Source of the DNA: Henricia sp. BOLD:AAB3569
Taxonomy: Eukaryota; Echinodermata; Asteroidea; Spinulosida; Echinasteridae
Direction of reading: 5' to 3'
Length of the DNA: 64,000 nucleotides
Assembly: GCA_037783545.1 (NCBI GenBank)
Contig: JBBELK010001108.1
Coordinates: forward strand, 29,220-93,219
Positions 47,126 through 59,700 of the stretch are shown piece by piece. The position numbers and the translations under genes are program-made. The notes beneath the pieces were generated by a model. It had not been told where the DNA came from and made no database searches. It saw only the letters and a list, made by a program, of their open reading frames with translations. Numbering within the stretch: the first letter of the stretch is position 1; every line of letters begins with the position of its first letter.

Positions 47126-49035
47126 CTGATGATCTGAAAATTTTTAAAGCATACAGAAATCAAACAACGTACTTGATGAATATTGCTCCTCAACAATTTT
47201 ATGCTGATTTTATTCGTGAGAACAGTTGCAATTCTAGACGTTTTTTTAATGCTGTAGATAAATTGTTAAGACCGAAACCCAGTTCATGTATTACTTTCAA
47301 TTCTCAAAGTTCCTTATCTTCAGCTAATGTTTTGGGTCAATTTTTCATTCAAAAGATTACTGATATTTATGCAAAGCTTGATTCTGGAATTTCACATGAA
47401 GTAGCTATTACAGAGAGACATGCACCTGGACAAGTAGTGTTTGACAAATTCTTGCCACTTACTGAGCAAAATGTAAAGACTCTTATTGATAATGGTTCAA
47501 AAAAATCGTGTTCTTTGGACCCAATGCCAACACAACTAGTGGTTAAATGTTTGGATGTTTTGTTACCAGTTATTACCCGAATTATTAATCGTTCATTAGA
47601 AACCGGTACATTTGCCACTGACTGGAAGGAGGCCGTGGTTCTCCCCATACTTAAGAAGGATAACTTAGATTCCACAGTTTTAAAGAATTTTCGGCCCATT
47701 AGTAATCTTCAGTATATTTCTAAGTTAACTGAAAGAGCTGTGTACGAACAAATTCATGAACATATGGTTACCAATTCATTGTATCCTACATTTCAATCCG
47801 CTTACAGAAAATTCCACAGCACTGAGTCTGCACTACTCAAAGTAAAGAATGACATTTTGGTGAAGATGAATCACCAGCATGTCACTTTGCTTGTGTTGTT
47901 AGATCTCAGTGCTGCATTTGATACGGTTGATCATAACATTTTACTGAACCGTCTTCAATCTAAAATTGGGATTTCTGATGTAGCCTTAGACTGGTTCAAG
48001 TCTTATCTCACTCATAGGAGTCAACGTGTATTATTGAATGGTGTCATGTCTGACCGGTTTAATTTGGATTGTGGAGTTCCACAAGGCTCATGTCTGGGAC
48101 CTCTTCTTTTTAACATTTACTCATCTACTTTGTTTGACATTGTGGAACAGCATCTTCCTAATACGCACTGCTATGCTGACGATACACAGTTATATTTGTC
48201 ATTTAAACCTTGTAGTTCAGTCAGCCAGGAACAGGCTGTTTTTGCCATGGAAAACTGCATAAGGGATATACGGCAATGGATGCTGAGGGACAAACTTATG
48301 ATTAATGATACAAAGACGGATTTTATTATTATTGGTAGTAAACAGCAATTGTCTAAAGTTGCAATATCTGGCATTAAGGTTGGGAGCACTACTATTTTAC
48401 CTTCATTGCATGTTCGTAATCTGGGTTGTTGGTTTGACTCCAACCTGAGTATGAATAAGCAAATAGTCTCCACATGTTCCACTGATTTTTATTATATTCA
48501 CAACATCAGGAGAATTCGGAAGTACTTGTCTCAAGATGCCTTAATTACTTTGGTCCATGCCTTCATAACAAGTCGTCTTGATTATTGCAATAGCTTATTT
48601 TATGGTTTACCAAACTCTCAGTTAATTAGACTCCAGAGAGTACAGAATGCAGCTGCCAGACTTGTTTGTAATTCATCGTTTGGGACCCATGCCACTCCTA
48701 TACTTTACCAGTTACATTGGCTTCCAGTTCAGTTCCGGATTCGATTTAAAATTCTTCTTTTGACCTTCAAAGCTATTCATGGTCTTGCTCCAAAATATCT
48801 CGTTGACTTGGTGAAAGTTAAAGCTTGTTCTCGTTATTCCTTAAGGTCAAATGAGCAGCTACTTTTGGAATATCCTACCGGCAAAATGAAGAAAACTACA
48901 GGGGATTGTTCATTTGCACAAGCTGCCCCTACACTCTGGAATCAGTTACCGTGTGAAATCCAGAATGTTCAATCGATTCCTTTGTTTAAGACCAAACTGA
49001 AGACTTTTCTTTTTAGGCAAGCGTTTTTATTGTAA
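47101..49035 (+). CDS. Reverse transcriptase part of L2-like ORF2 (5'-truncated)
   Basis: An uninterrupted 644-codon frame encodes a retroelement RNA-directed DNA polymerase. Visible reverse transcriptase features, numbered from the ATG at 47101, are the WKEAVVLPILKK entry block (about 175-186), FRPIS (197-201), LLDLSAAFDTVDH with catalytic D268, GVPQGS (325-330), and the YADD box (358-361) with D360 and D361. All three catalytic aspartates are present. The C-terminal region has LQRVQNAAARLV (from 511) and HWLP (539-542), typical of CR1/L2 proteins; there is no RNase H domain. The ATG at 47101 is probably internal, because a complete ORF2 would be longer and start with the endonuclease. With only one frameshift and no stop in 644 codons the copy looks young, but it cannot act alone without its endonuclease. 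Confidence 0.93.
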   Translation: MAEYQEYITDDLKIFKAYRNQTTYLMNIAPQQFYADFIRENSCNSRRFFNAVDKLLRPKPSSCITFNSQSSLSSANVLGQFFIQKITDIYAKLDSGISHEVAITERHAPGQVVFDKFLPLTEQNVKTLIDNGSKKSCSLDPMPTQLVVKCLDVLLPVITRIINRSLETGTFATDWKEAVVLPILKKDNLDSTVLKNFRPISNLQYISKLTERAVYEQIHEHMVTNSLYPTFQSAYRKFHSTESALLKVKNDILVKMNHQHVTLLVLLDLSAAFDTVDHNILLNRLQSKIGISDVALDWFKSYLTHRSQRVLLNGVMSDRFNLDCGVPQGSCLGPLLFNIYSSTLFDIVEQHLPNTHCYADDTQLYLSFKPCSSVSQEQAVFAMENCIRDIRQWMLRDKLMINDTKTDFIIIGSKQQLSKVAISGIKVGSTTILPSLHVRNLGCWFDSNLSMNKQIVSTCSTDFYYIHNIRRIRKYLSQDALITLVHAFITSRLDYCNSLFYGLPNSQLIRLQRVQNAAARLVCNSSFGTHATPILYQLHWLPVQFRIRFKILLLTFKAIHGLAPKYLVDLVKVKACSRYSLRSNEQLLLEYPTGKMKKTTGDCSFAQAAPTLWNQLPCEIQNVQSIPLFKTKLKTFLFRQAFLL

Positions 49036-49168
49036 TTGCGTTTATGAAGTAATATTTTAATTGTAACAAGGTTTAATTTTGTGTACTTTGAATTTTTATT
49101 GTAATGCGCATTAGAACATACATATGAATTCTGCGCAGTATAAATCAATTATTATTATTATTATTATT
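49036..49168 (+). other. Retrotransposon 3' UTR and (ATT)7 tail
   Basis: About 110 bp of AT-rich sequence follow the stop codon, then TGCGCAGTATAAATCA and seven ATT triplets at 49148-49168. The GCGC-TATAAAT-ATT(n) ending resembles the 3' end by which L2-type reverse transcriptases recognise their RNA. There is no AATAAA signal or long poly-A. Confidence 0.85.
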
Positions 49169-51361
49169 ACAGACAGCCACGGTTTGCGTGAGAGCAGTCA
49201 GGAAGCCTCAACCCAGTTTTTTCTAAACTTTGAAATTTCTCTGCCATTTCCCGGCGAAAGTCTGTCAATTTTTTATGACAAGTGCGCAATATAGAGAGTT
49301 TAGGGCATGCAAAATTTGAAGTTCGTCGGAACAATTTTCGACCTCCAAATTTGCCGACGTTTGGACCACACTTTGACCAAATTGCCGAGCCAAACTGCGG
49401 TGCGTTAACGACAGTCCGAATGACTGAGCATGCGCACAACTCAGGAGTACCCCAAAGAGGTGTGTACAGACAGCCACGGTTTGCGTGAGAGCAGTCAGGA
49501 AGCCTCAACCCAGTTTTTTCTAAACTTTGAAATTTCTCTGCCATTTCCCGGCGAAAGTCTGTCATTTTTTTTATGACAAGTGCGCAATATAGAGAGTTTA
49601 GGGCATGCACAATTTGAAGTTCGTTGGAACATTTTTCGACCTCCAAATTTGCCGACGTTTGGACCACACTTTGACCAAATTGCCGAGCCAAACTGCGGTG
49701 CGTTAACGACAGTCCGAATGACTGAGCATGCGCACAACTCAGGAGTACCCCAAAGAGGTGTGTACAGACAGCCACGGTTTGCGTGAGAGCAGTCAGGAAG
49801 CCTCAACCCAGTTTTTTCTAAACTTTGAAATTTCTCTGCCATTTCCCGGCGAAAGTCTGTCAATTTTTTATGACAAGTGCGCAATATAGAGAGTTTAGGG
49901 CATGCAAAATTTGAAGTTCGTCGGAACATTTTTCGACCTCCAAATTTGCCGACGTTTGGACCACACTTTGACCAAATTGCCGAGCCAAACTGCGGTGCGT
50001 TAAGGACAGTCCGAATGACTGAGCATGCGCACAACTCAGGAGTACCCCAAAGAGGTGTGTACAGACAGCCACGATTTGCGTGAGAGCAGTCAGGAAGCCT
50101 CAACCCAGTTTTTTCTAAACTTTGAAATTTCTCTGCCATTTCCCGGCGAAAGTCTGTCAATTTTTTATGACAAGTGCGCAATATAGAGAGTTTAGGGCAT
50201 GCAAAATTTGAAGTTCGTCGGAACATTTTTCGACCTCCAAATTTGCCGACGTTTGGACCACACTTTGACCAAATTGCCGAGCCAAGCTGCGGTGCGTTAA
50301 CGACAGTCCGAATGACTGAGCATGCGCACAACTCAGGAGTACCCCAAAGAGGTGTGTACAGACAGCCACGGTTTGCGTGAGAGCAGTCAGGAAGCCTCAA
50401 CCCAGTTTTTTCTAAACTTTGAAATTTCTCTGCCATTTCCCGGCGAAAGTCTGTCAATTTTTTATGACAAGTGCGCAATATAGAGAGTTTAGGGCATGCA
50501 AAATTTGAAGTTCGTCGGAACATTTTTCGACCTCCAAATTTGCCGACGTTTAGACCACACTTTGACCAAATTGCCGAGCCAAACTGCGGTGCGTTAACGA
50601 CAGTCCGAATTACTGAGCATGCGCACAACTCAGGAGTACCCCAAAGAGGTGTGTACAGACAGCCACGGTTTGCGTGAGAGCAGTCAGGAAGCCTCAACCC
50701 AGTTTTTTCTAAACTTTGAAATTTCTCTGCCATTTCCCGGCGAAAGTCTGTCAATTTTTTATGACAAGTGCGCAATATAGAGAGTTTAGGGCATGCAAAA
50801 TTTGAAGTTCGTCGGAACATTTTTCGACCTCCAAATTTGCCGACGTTTGGACCACACTTTGACCAAATTGCCGAGCCAAACTGCGGTGCGTTAACGACAG
50901 TCCGAATGACTGAGCATGCGCACAACTCAGGAGTACCCCAAAGAGGTGTGTACAGACAGCCACGGTTTGCGTGAGAGCAGTCAGGAAGCCTCAACCCAGT
51001 TTTTTCTAAACTTTGAAATTTCTCTGCCATTTCCCGGCGAAAGTCTGTCAATTTTTTATGACAAGTGCGCAATATAGAGAGTTTAGGGCATGCAAAATTT
51101 GAAGTTCGTCGGAACATTTTTCGACCTCCAAATTTGCCGACGTTTGGACCACACTTTGACCAAATTGCCGAGCCAAACTGCGGTGCGTTAACGACAGTCC
51201 GAATGACTGAGCATGCGCACAACTCAGGAGTACCCCAAAGAGGTGTGTACAGACAGCCACGGTTTGCGTGAGAGCAGTCAGGAAGCCTCAACCCAGTTTT
51301 TTCTAAACTTTGAAATTTCTCTGCCATTTCCCGGCGAAAGTCTGTCAATTTTTTATGACAA

Positions 51362-53741
51362 GTGCGCAATATAGAGAGTTTAGGGCATGCAAAATTTGAA
51401 GTTCGTCGGAACATTTATCGACCTCCAAATTTGCCGACGTTTGGACCACACTTTGACCAAATTGCCGAGCCAAACTGCGGTGCGTTAACGACAGTCCGAA
51501 TGACTGAGCATGCGCACAACTCAGGAGTACCCCAAAGAGGTGTGTACAGACAGCCACGGTTTGCGTGAGAGCAGTCAGGAAGCCTCAACCCAGTTTTTTC
51601 TAAACTTTGAAATTTCTCTGCCATTTCCCGGCGAAAGTCTGTCATTTTTTTATGACAAGTGCGCAATATAGAGAGTTTAGGGCATGCAAAATTTGAAGTT
51701 CGTTGGAACATTTTTCGACCTCCAAATTTGCCGACGTTTGGACCACACTTTGACCAAATTGCCGAGCCAAACTGCGGTGCGTTAAGGACAGTCCGAATGA
51801 CTGAGCATGCGCACAACTCAGGAGTACCCCAAAGAGGTGTGTACAGACAGCCACGGTTTGCGTGAGAGCAGTCAGGAAGCCTCAACCCAGTTTTTTCTAA
51901 ACTTTGAAATTTCTCTGCCATTTCCCGGCGAAAGTCTGTCAATTTTTTATGACAAGTGCGCAATATAGAGAGTTTAGGGCATGCAAAATTTGAAGTTCGT
52001 CGGAACATTTTTGGACCTCCAAATTTGCCGACGTTTGGACCACACTTTGACCAAATTGCCGAGCCAAACTGCGGTGCGTTAACGACAGTCCGAATGACTG
52101 AGCATGCGCACAACTCAGGAGTACCCCAAAGAGGTGTGTACAGACAGCCACGGTTTGCGTGAGAGCAGTCAGGAAGCCTCAACCCAGTTTTTTCTAAACT
52201 TTGAAATTTCTCTGTCATTTCCCGGCGAAAGTCTGTCAATTTTTTATGACAAGTGCGCAATATAGAGAGTTTAGGGCATGCAAAATTTGAAGTTCGTCGG
52301 AACATTTTTCGACCTCCAAATTTGCCGACGTTTGGACCACACTTTGACCAAATTGCCGAGCCAAACTGCGGTGCGTTAACGACAGTCCGAATGACTGAGC
52401 ATGCGCACAACTCAGGAGTACCCCAAAGAGGTGTGTACAGACAGCCACGGTTTGCGTGAGAGCAGTCAGGAAGCCTCAACCCAGTTTTTTTTCTAAACTT
52501 TGAAATTTCTCTGCCATTTCCCAGCGAAAGTCTGTCAATTTTTTATGACAAGTGCGCAATATAGAGAGTTTAGGGCATGCAAAATTTGAAGTTCGTCGGA
52601 ACATTTTTCGACCTCCAAATTTGCCGACGTTTGGACCACACTTTGACCAAATTGCCGAGCCAAACTGCGGTGCGTTAACGACAGTCCGAATGACTGAGCA
52701 TGCGCACAACTCAGGAGTACCCCAAAGAGGTGTGTACAGACAGCCACGGTTTGCGTGAGAGCAGTCAGGAAGCCTCAACCCAGTTTTTTCTAAACTTTGA
52801 AATTTCTCTGTCATTTCCCGGCGAAAGTCTGTCAATTTTTTATGACAAGTGCGCAATATAGAGAGTTTAGGGCATGCAAAATTTGAAGTTCGTCGGAACA
52901 TTTTTCGACCTCCAAATTTGCCGACGTTTGGACCACACTTTGACCAAATTGCCGAGCCAAACTGCGGTGCGTTAACGACAGTCCGAATGACTGAGCATGC
53001 GCACAACTCAGGAGTACCCCAAAGAGGTGTGTACAGACAGCCACGGTTTGCGTGAGAGCAGTCAGGAAGCCTCAACCCAGTTTTTTTTCTAAACTTTGAA
53101 ATTTCTCTGCCATTTCCCAGCGAAAGTCTGTCAATTTTTTATGACAAGTGCGCAATATAGAGAGTTTAGGGCATGCAAAATTTGAAGTTCGTCGGAACAT
53201 TTTTCGACCTCCAAATTTGCCGACGTTTGGACCACACTTTGACCAAATTGCCGAGCCAAACTGCGGTGCGTTAACGACAGTCCGAATGACTGAGCATGCG
53301 CACAACTCAGGAGTACCCCAAAGAGGTGTGTACAGACAGCCACGGTTTGCGTGAGAGCAGTCAGGAAGCCTCAACCCAGTTTTTTCTAAACTTTGAAATT
53401 TCTCTGCCATTTCCCGGCGAAAGTCTGTCAATTTTTTATGACAAGTGCGCAATATAGAGAGTTTAGGGCATGCAAAATTTGAAGTTCGTCGGAACATTTT
53501 TCGACCTCCAAATTTGCCGACGTTTGGACCACACTTTGACCAAATTGCCGAGCCAAACTGCGGTGCGTTAACAACAGTCCGAATGACTGAGCATGCGCAC
53601 AACTCAGGAGTACCCCAAAGGGGTGTGTACAGACAGCCACGGTTTGCGTGAGAGCAGTCAGGAAGCATCAACCCAGTTTTTTCTAAACTTTGAAATTTCT
53701 CTGCCATTTCCCGGCGAAAGTCTGTCAATTTTTTATGACAA
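51362..53741. repeat. Composite module, copy 2
   Basis: It starts like copy 1 at 43333: TTTATCGACC unit, TTCGTTGG/GTTAAGGAC unit, TTTTTGGACCTCC unit with CTCTGTCATT, 299-bp unit. The inner repeat here is a 596-bp dimer (51956-52551, 52552-53147) rather than an 893-bp trimer. The second dimer has lost the GGACCTCC marker but keeps CTCTGTCATT, and both 299-bp units carry CCCAGCGAAAG. The GTTAACAACAG/GAAGCATCAAC unit follows at 53445. Confidence 0.82.
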
Positions 53742-54633
53742 GTGCGCAATATAGAGAGTTTAGGGCATGCAAAATTTGAAGTTCGTCGGAACATTTTTCG
53801 ACCTCCAAATTTGCCGACGTTTGGACCACACTTTGACCAAATTGCCGAGCCAAACTGCGGTGCGTTAACGACAGTCCGAATGACTGAGCATGCGCACAAC
53901 TCAGGAGTACCCCAAAGAGGTGTGTACAGACAGCCACGGTTTGCGTGAGAGCAGTCAGGAAGCCTCAACCCAGTTTTTTCTAAACTTTGAAATTTCTCTG
54001 CCATTTCCCGGCGAAAGTCTGTCATTTTTTTATGACAAGTGCGCAATATAGAGAGTTTAGGGCATGCAAAATTTGAAGTTCGTCGGAACATTTTTCGACC
54101 TCCAAATTTGCCGACGTTTGGACCACACTTTGACCAAATTGCCGAGCCAAACTGCGGTGCGTTAACGACAGTCCGAATGACTGAGCATGCGCACAACTCA
54201 GGAGTACCCCAAAGAGGTGTGTACAGACAGCCACGGTTTGCGTGAGAGCAGTCAGGAAGCCTCAACCCAGTTTTTTCTAAACTTTGAAATTTCTCTGCCA
54301 TTTCCCGGCGAAAGTCTGTCAATTTTTTTATGACAAGTGCGCAATATAGAGAGTTTAGGGCATGCAAAATTTGAAGTTCGTCGGAACATTTTTCGACCTC
54401 CAAATTTGCCGACGTTTGGACCACACTTTGACCAAATTGCCGAGCCAAACTGCGGTGCGTTAACGACAGTCCGAATGACTGAGCATGCGCACAACTCAGG
54501 AGTACCCCAAAGAGGTGTGTACAGACAGCCACGGTTTGCGTGAGAGCAGTCAGGAAGCCTCAACCCAGTTTTTTCTAAACTTTGAAATTTCTCTGCCATT
54601 TCCCGGCGAAAGTCTGTCAATTTTTTATGACAA

Positions 54634-56714
54634 GTGCGCAATATAGAGAGTTTAGGGCATGCAAAATTTGAAGTTCGTCGGAACATTTATCGACCTCCAA
54701 ATTTGCCGACGTTTGGACCACACTTTGACCAAATTGCCGAGCCAAACTGCGGTGCGTTAACGACAGTCCGAATGACTGAGCATGCGCACAACTCAGGAGT
54801 ACCCCAAAGACGTGTGTACAGACAGCCACGGTTTGCGTGAGAGCAGTCAGGAAGCCTCAACCCAGTTTTTTCTAAACTTTGAAATTTCTCTGCCATTTCC
54901 CGGCGAAAGTCTGTCAATTTTTTATGACAAGTGCGCAATATAGAGAGTTTAGGGCATGCAAAATTTGAAGTTCGTTGGAACATTTTTCGACCTCCAAATT
55001 TTCCGACGTTTGGACCACACTTTGACCAAATTGCCGAGCCAAACTGCGGTGCGTTAACGACAGTCCGAATGACTGAGCATGCGCACAACTCAGGAGTACC
55101 CCAAAGAGGTGTGTACAGACAGCCACGGTTTGCGTGAGAGCAGTCAGGAAGCCTCAACCCAGTTTTTTCTAAACTTTGAAATTTCTCTGCCATTTCCCGG
55201 CGAAAGTCTGTCATTTTTTTATGACAAGTGCGCAATATAGAGAGTTTAGGGCATGCAAAATTTGAAGTTCGTTGGAACATTTTTCGACCTCCAAATTTGC
55301 CGACGTTTGGACCACACTTTGACCAAATTGCCGAGCCAAACTGCGGTGCGTTAAGGACAGTCCGAATGACTGAGCATGCGCACAACTCAGGAGTACCCCA
55401 AAGAGGTGTGTACAGACAGCCACGGTTTGCGTGAGAGCAGTCAGGAAGCCTCAACCCAGTTTTTTCTAAACTTTGAAATTTCTCTGCCATTTCCCGGCGA
55501 AAGTCTGTCAATTTTTTATGACAAGTGCGCAATATAGAGAGTTTAGGGCATGCAAAATTTGAAGTTCGTCGGAACATTTTTGGACCTCCAAATTTGCCGA
55601 CGTTTGGACCACACTTTGACCAAATTGCCGAGCCAAACTGCGGTGCGTTAACGACAGTCCGAATGACTGAGCATGCGCACAACTCAGGAGTACCCCAAAG
55701 AGGTGTGTACAGACAGCCACGGTTTGCGTGAGAGCAGTCAGGAAGCCTCAACCCAGTTTTTTCTAAACTTTGAAATTTCTCTGTCATTTCCCGGCGAAAG
55801 TCTGTCAATTTTTTATGACAAGTGCGCAATATAGAGAGTTTAGGGCATGCAAAATTTGAAGTTCGTCGGAACATTTTTCGACCTCCAAATTTGCCGACGT
55901 TTGGACCACACTTTGACCAAATTGCCGAGCCAAACTGCGGTGCGTTAACGACAGTCCGAATGACTGAGCATGCGCACAACTCAGGAGTACCCCAAAGAGG
56001 TGTGTACAGACAGCCACGGTTTGCGTGAGAGCAGTCAGGAAGCCTCAACCCAGTTTTTTTTCTAAACTTTGAAATTTCTCTGCCATTTCCCGGCGAAAGT
56101 CTGTCAATTTTTTATGACAAGTGCGCAATATAGAGAGTTTAGGGCATGCAAAATTTGAAGTTCGTCGGAACATTTTTCGACCTCCAAATTTGCCGACGTT
56201 TGGACCACACTTTGACCAAATTGCCGAGCCAAACTGCGGTGCGTTAACGACAGTCCGAATGACTGAGCATGCGCACAACTCAGGAGTACCCCAAAGAGGT
56301 GTGTACAGACAGCCACGGTTTGCGTGAGAGCAGTCAGGAAGCCTCAACCCAGTTTTTTCTAAACTTTGAAATTTCTCTGCCATTTCCCGGCGAAAGTCTG
56401 TCAATTTTTTATGACAAGTGCGCAATATAGAGAGTTTAGGGCATGCAAAATTTGAAGTTCGTCGGAACATTTTTCGACCTCCAAATTTGCCGACGTTTGG
56501 ACCACACTTTGACCAAATTGCCGAGCCAAACTGCGGTGCGTTAACAACAGTCCGAATGACTGAGCATGCGCACAACTCAGGAGTACCCCAAAGGGGTGTG
56601 TACAGACAGCCACGGTTTGCGTGAGAGCAGTCAGGAAGCATCAACCCAGTTTTTTCTAAACTTTGAAATTTCTCTGCCATTTCCCGGCGAAAGTCTGTCA
56701 ATTTTTTATGACAA
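54634..56714. repeat. Composite module, copy 3
   Basis: The order is TTTATCGACC unit (54634), an added TTCGTTGG/TTTTCCGACG unit (54931), TTCGTTGG/GTTAAGGAC unit (55228), TTTTTGGACCTCC unit with CTCTGTCATT (55525), 299-bp unit (55822), plain unit, and GTTAACAACAG/GAAGCATCAAC unit (56418). The first three monomers match the start of the nonamer at 35928 and 38602, so this module joins features of both HOR families. Confidence 0.82.
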
Positions 56715-59700
56715 GTGCGCAATATAGAGAGTTTAGGGCATGCAAAATTTGAAGTTCGTCGGAAAATTTTTCGACCTCCAAATTTGCCGACGTTTGGACC
56801 ACACTTTGACCAAATTGCCGAGCCAAACTGCGGTGCGTTAACGACAGTCCGAATGACTGAGCATGCGCACAACTCAGGAGTACCCCAAAGAGGTGTGTAC
56901 AGACAGCCACGGTTTGCGTGAGAGCAGTCAGGAAGCCTCAACCCAGTTTTTTCTAAACTTTGAAATTTCTCTGCCATTTCCCGGCGAAAGTCTGTCAATT
57001 TTTTATGACAAGTGCGCAATATAGAGAGTTTAGGGCATGCAAAATTTGAAGTTCGTCGGAACATTTTTCGACCTCCAAATTTGCCGACGTTTGGACCACA
57101 CTTTGACCAAATTGCCGAGCCAAACTGCGGTGCGTTAACGACAGTCCGAATGACTGAGCATGCGCACAACTCAGGAGTACCCCAAAGGGGTGTGTACAGA
57201 CAGCCACGGTTTGCGTGAGAGCAGTCAGGAAGCCTCAACCCAGTTTTTTCTAAACTTTGAAATTTCTCTGCCATTTCCCGGCGAAAGTCTGTCAATTTTT
57301 TATGACAAGTGCGCAATATAGAAAGTTTAGGGCATGCAAAATTTGAAGTTCGTCGGAACATTTTTCGACCTCCAAATTTGCCGACGTTTGGACCACACTT
57401 TGACCAAATTGCCGAGCCAAACTGCGGTGCGTTAACGACAGTCCGAATGACTGAGCATGCGCACAACTCAGGAGTACCCCAAAGAGGTGTGTACAGACAG
57501 CCACGGTTTGCGTGAGAGCAGTCAGGAAGCCTCAACCCAGTTTTTTTCTAAACTTTGAAATTTCTCTGCCATTTCCCGGCGAAAGTCTGTCAATTTTTTT
57601 ATGACAAGTGCGCAATATAGAGAGTTTAGGGCATGCACAATTTGAAGTTCGTCGGAACATTTTTCGACCTCCAAATTTGCCGACGTTTGGACCACACTTT
57701 GACCAAATTGCCGAGCCAAACTGCGGTGCGTTAACGACAGTCCGAATGACTGAGCATGCGCACAACTCAGGAGTACCCCAAAGAGGTGTGTACAGACAGC
57801 CACGGTTTGCGTGAGAGCAGTCAGGAAGCCTCAACCCAGTTTTTTCTAAACTTTGAAATTTCTCTGCCATTTCCCGGCGAAAGTCTGTCAATTTTTTATG
57901 ACAAGTGCGCAATATAGAGAGTTTAGGGCATGCAAAATTTGAAGTTCGTCGGAACATTTTTCGACCTCCAAATTTGCCGACGTTTGGACCACACTTTGAC
58001 CAAATTGCCGAGCCAAACTGCGGTGCGTTAAGGACAGTCCGAATGACTGAGCATGCGCACAACTCAGGAGTACCCCAAAGAGGTGTGTACAGACAGCCAC
58101 GGTTTGCGTGAGAGCAGTCAGGAAGCCTCAACCCAGTTTTTTCTAAACTTTGAAATTTCTCTGCCATTTCCCGGCGAAAGTCTGTCAATTTTTTATGACA
58201 AGTGCGCAATATAGAGAGTTTAGGGCATGCAAAATTTGAAGTTCGTCGGAACATTTTTCGACCTCCAAATTTGCCGACGTTTGGACCACACTTTGACCAA
58301 ATTGCCGAGCCAAACTGCGGTGCGTTAACGACAGTCCGAATGACTGAGTATGCGCACAACTCAGGAGTACCCCAAAGAGGTGTGTACAGACAGCCACGGT
58401 TTGCGTGAGAGCAGTCAGGAAGCCTCAACCCAGTTTTTTCTAAACTTTGAAATTTCTCTGCCATTTCCCGGCGAAAGTCTGTCAATTTTTTATGACAAGT
58501 GCGCAATATAGAGAGTTTAGGGCATGCAAAATTTGAAGTTCGTCGGAACATTTTTCGACCTCCAAATTTGCCGACGTTTAGACCACACTTTGACCAAATT
58601 GCCGAGCCAAACTGCGGTGCGTTAACGACAGTCCGAATTACTGAGCATGCGCACAACTCAGGAGTACCCCAAAGAGGTGTGTACAGACAGCCACGGTTTG
58701 CGTGAGAGCAGTCAGGAAGCCTCAACCCAGTTTTTTCTAAACTTTGAAATTTCTCTGCCATTTCCCGGCGAAAGTCTGTCAATTTTTTATGACAAGTGCG
58801 CAATATAGAGAGTTTAGGGCATGCAAAATTTGAAGTTCGTCGGAACATTTTTCGACCTCCAAATTTGCCGACGTTTGGACCACACTTTGACCAAATTGCC
58901 GAGCCAAACTGCGGTGCGTTAACGACAGTCCGAATGACTGAGCATGCGCACAACTCAGGAGTACCCCAAAGAGGTGTGTACAGACAGCCACGGTTTGCGT
59001 GAGAGCAGTCAGGAAGCCTCAACCCAGTTTTTTCTAAACTTTGAAATTTCTCTGCCATTTCCCGGCGAAAGTCTGTCATTTTTTTATGACAAGTGCGCAA
59101 TATAGAGAGTTTAGGGCATGCAAAATTTGAAGTTCGTTGGAACATTTTTCGACCTCCAAATTTGCCGACGTTTGGACCACACTTTGACCAAATTGCCGAG
59201 CCAAACTGCGGTGCGTTAAGGACAGTCCGAATGACTGAGCATGCGCACAACTCAGGAGTACCCCAAAGAGGTGTGTACAGACAGCCACGGTTTGCGTGAG
59301 AGCAGTCAGGAAGCCTCAACCCAGTTTTTTCTAAACTTTGAAATTTCTCTGCCATTTCCCGGCGAAAGTCTGTCAATTTTTTATGACAAGTGCGCAATAT
59401 AGAGAGTTTAGGGCATGCAAAATTTGAAGTTCGTCGGAACATTTTTCGACCTCCAAATTTGCCGACGTTTGGACCACACTTTGACCAAATTGCCGAGCCA
59501 AACTGCGGTGCGTTAACGACAGTCCGAATGACTGAGCATGCGCACAACTCAGGAGTACCCCAAAGAGGTGTGTACAGACAGCCACGGTTTGCGTGAGAGC
59601 AGTCAGGAAGCCTCAACCCAGTTTTTTCTAAACTTTGAAATTTCTCTGCCATTTCCCGGCGAAAGTCTGTCAATTTTTTTATGACAAGTGCGCAACATAG

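Larger units (their letters stand above)
46788..49168 (+). mobile_element. 5'-truncated L2-like (CR1 group) non-LTR retrotransposon
   Basis: A 2381-bp element splits one satellite monomer between GGTGTGT and ACAGACAG. It encodes the last part of an endonuclease domain, a linker, a full reverse transcriptase and the C-terminal region typical of CR1/L2 elements, then a short 3' UTR ending in GCGCAGTATAAAT and (ATT)7. That tail form is typical of L2-type elements in animals. Everything upstream of the endonuclease SDH motif is missing, as expected of incomplete target-primed reverse transcription. No target-site duplication is visible; the satellite reads through without loss or gain. One frameshift near 47.1 kb separates the endonuclease tail from the reverse transcriptase. 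Assignment to L2 rather than another CR1-group clade is less certain. Confidence 0.93.

Noticed and set aside
48171-48482. Minus-strand frame opposite the reverse transcriptase (others at 46996-47196 and 47367-47699)
   Set aside because: These are antisense shadows of a well-supported coding region.
46775-49180. Target-site duplication around the retrotransposon
   Set aside because: The flanks GGTGTGT and ACAGACAG are simply consecutive satellite bases; no repeated flank longer than one ambiguous base exists.
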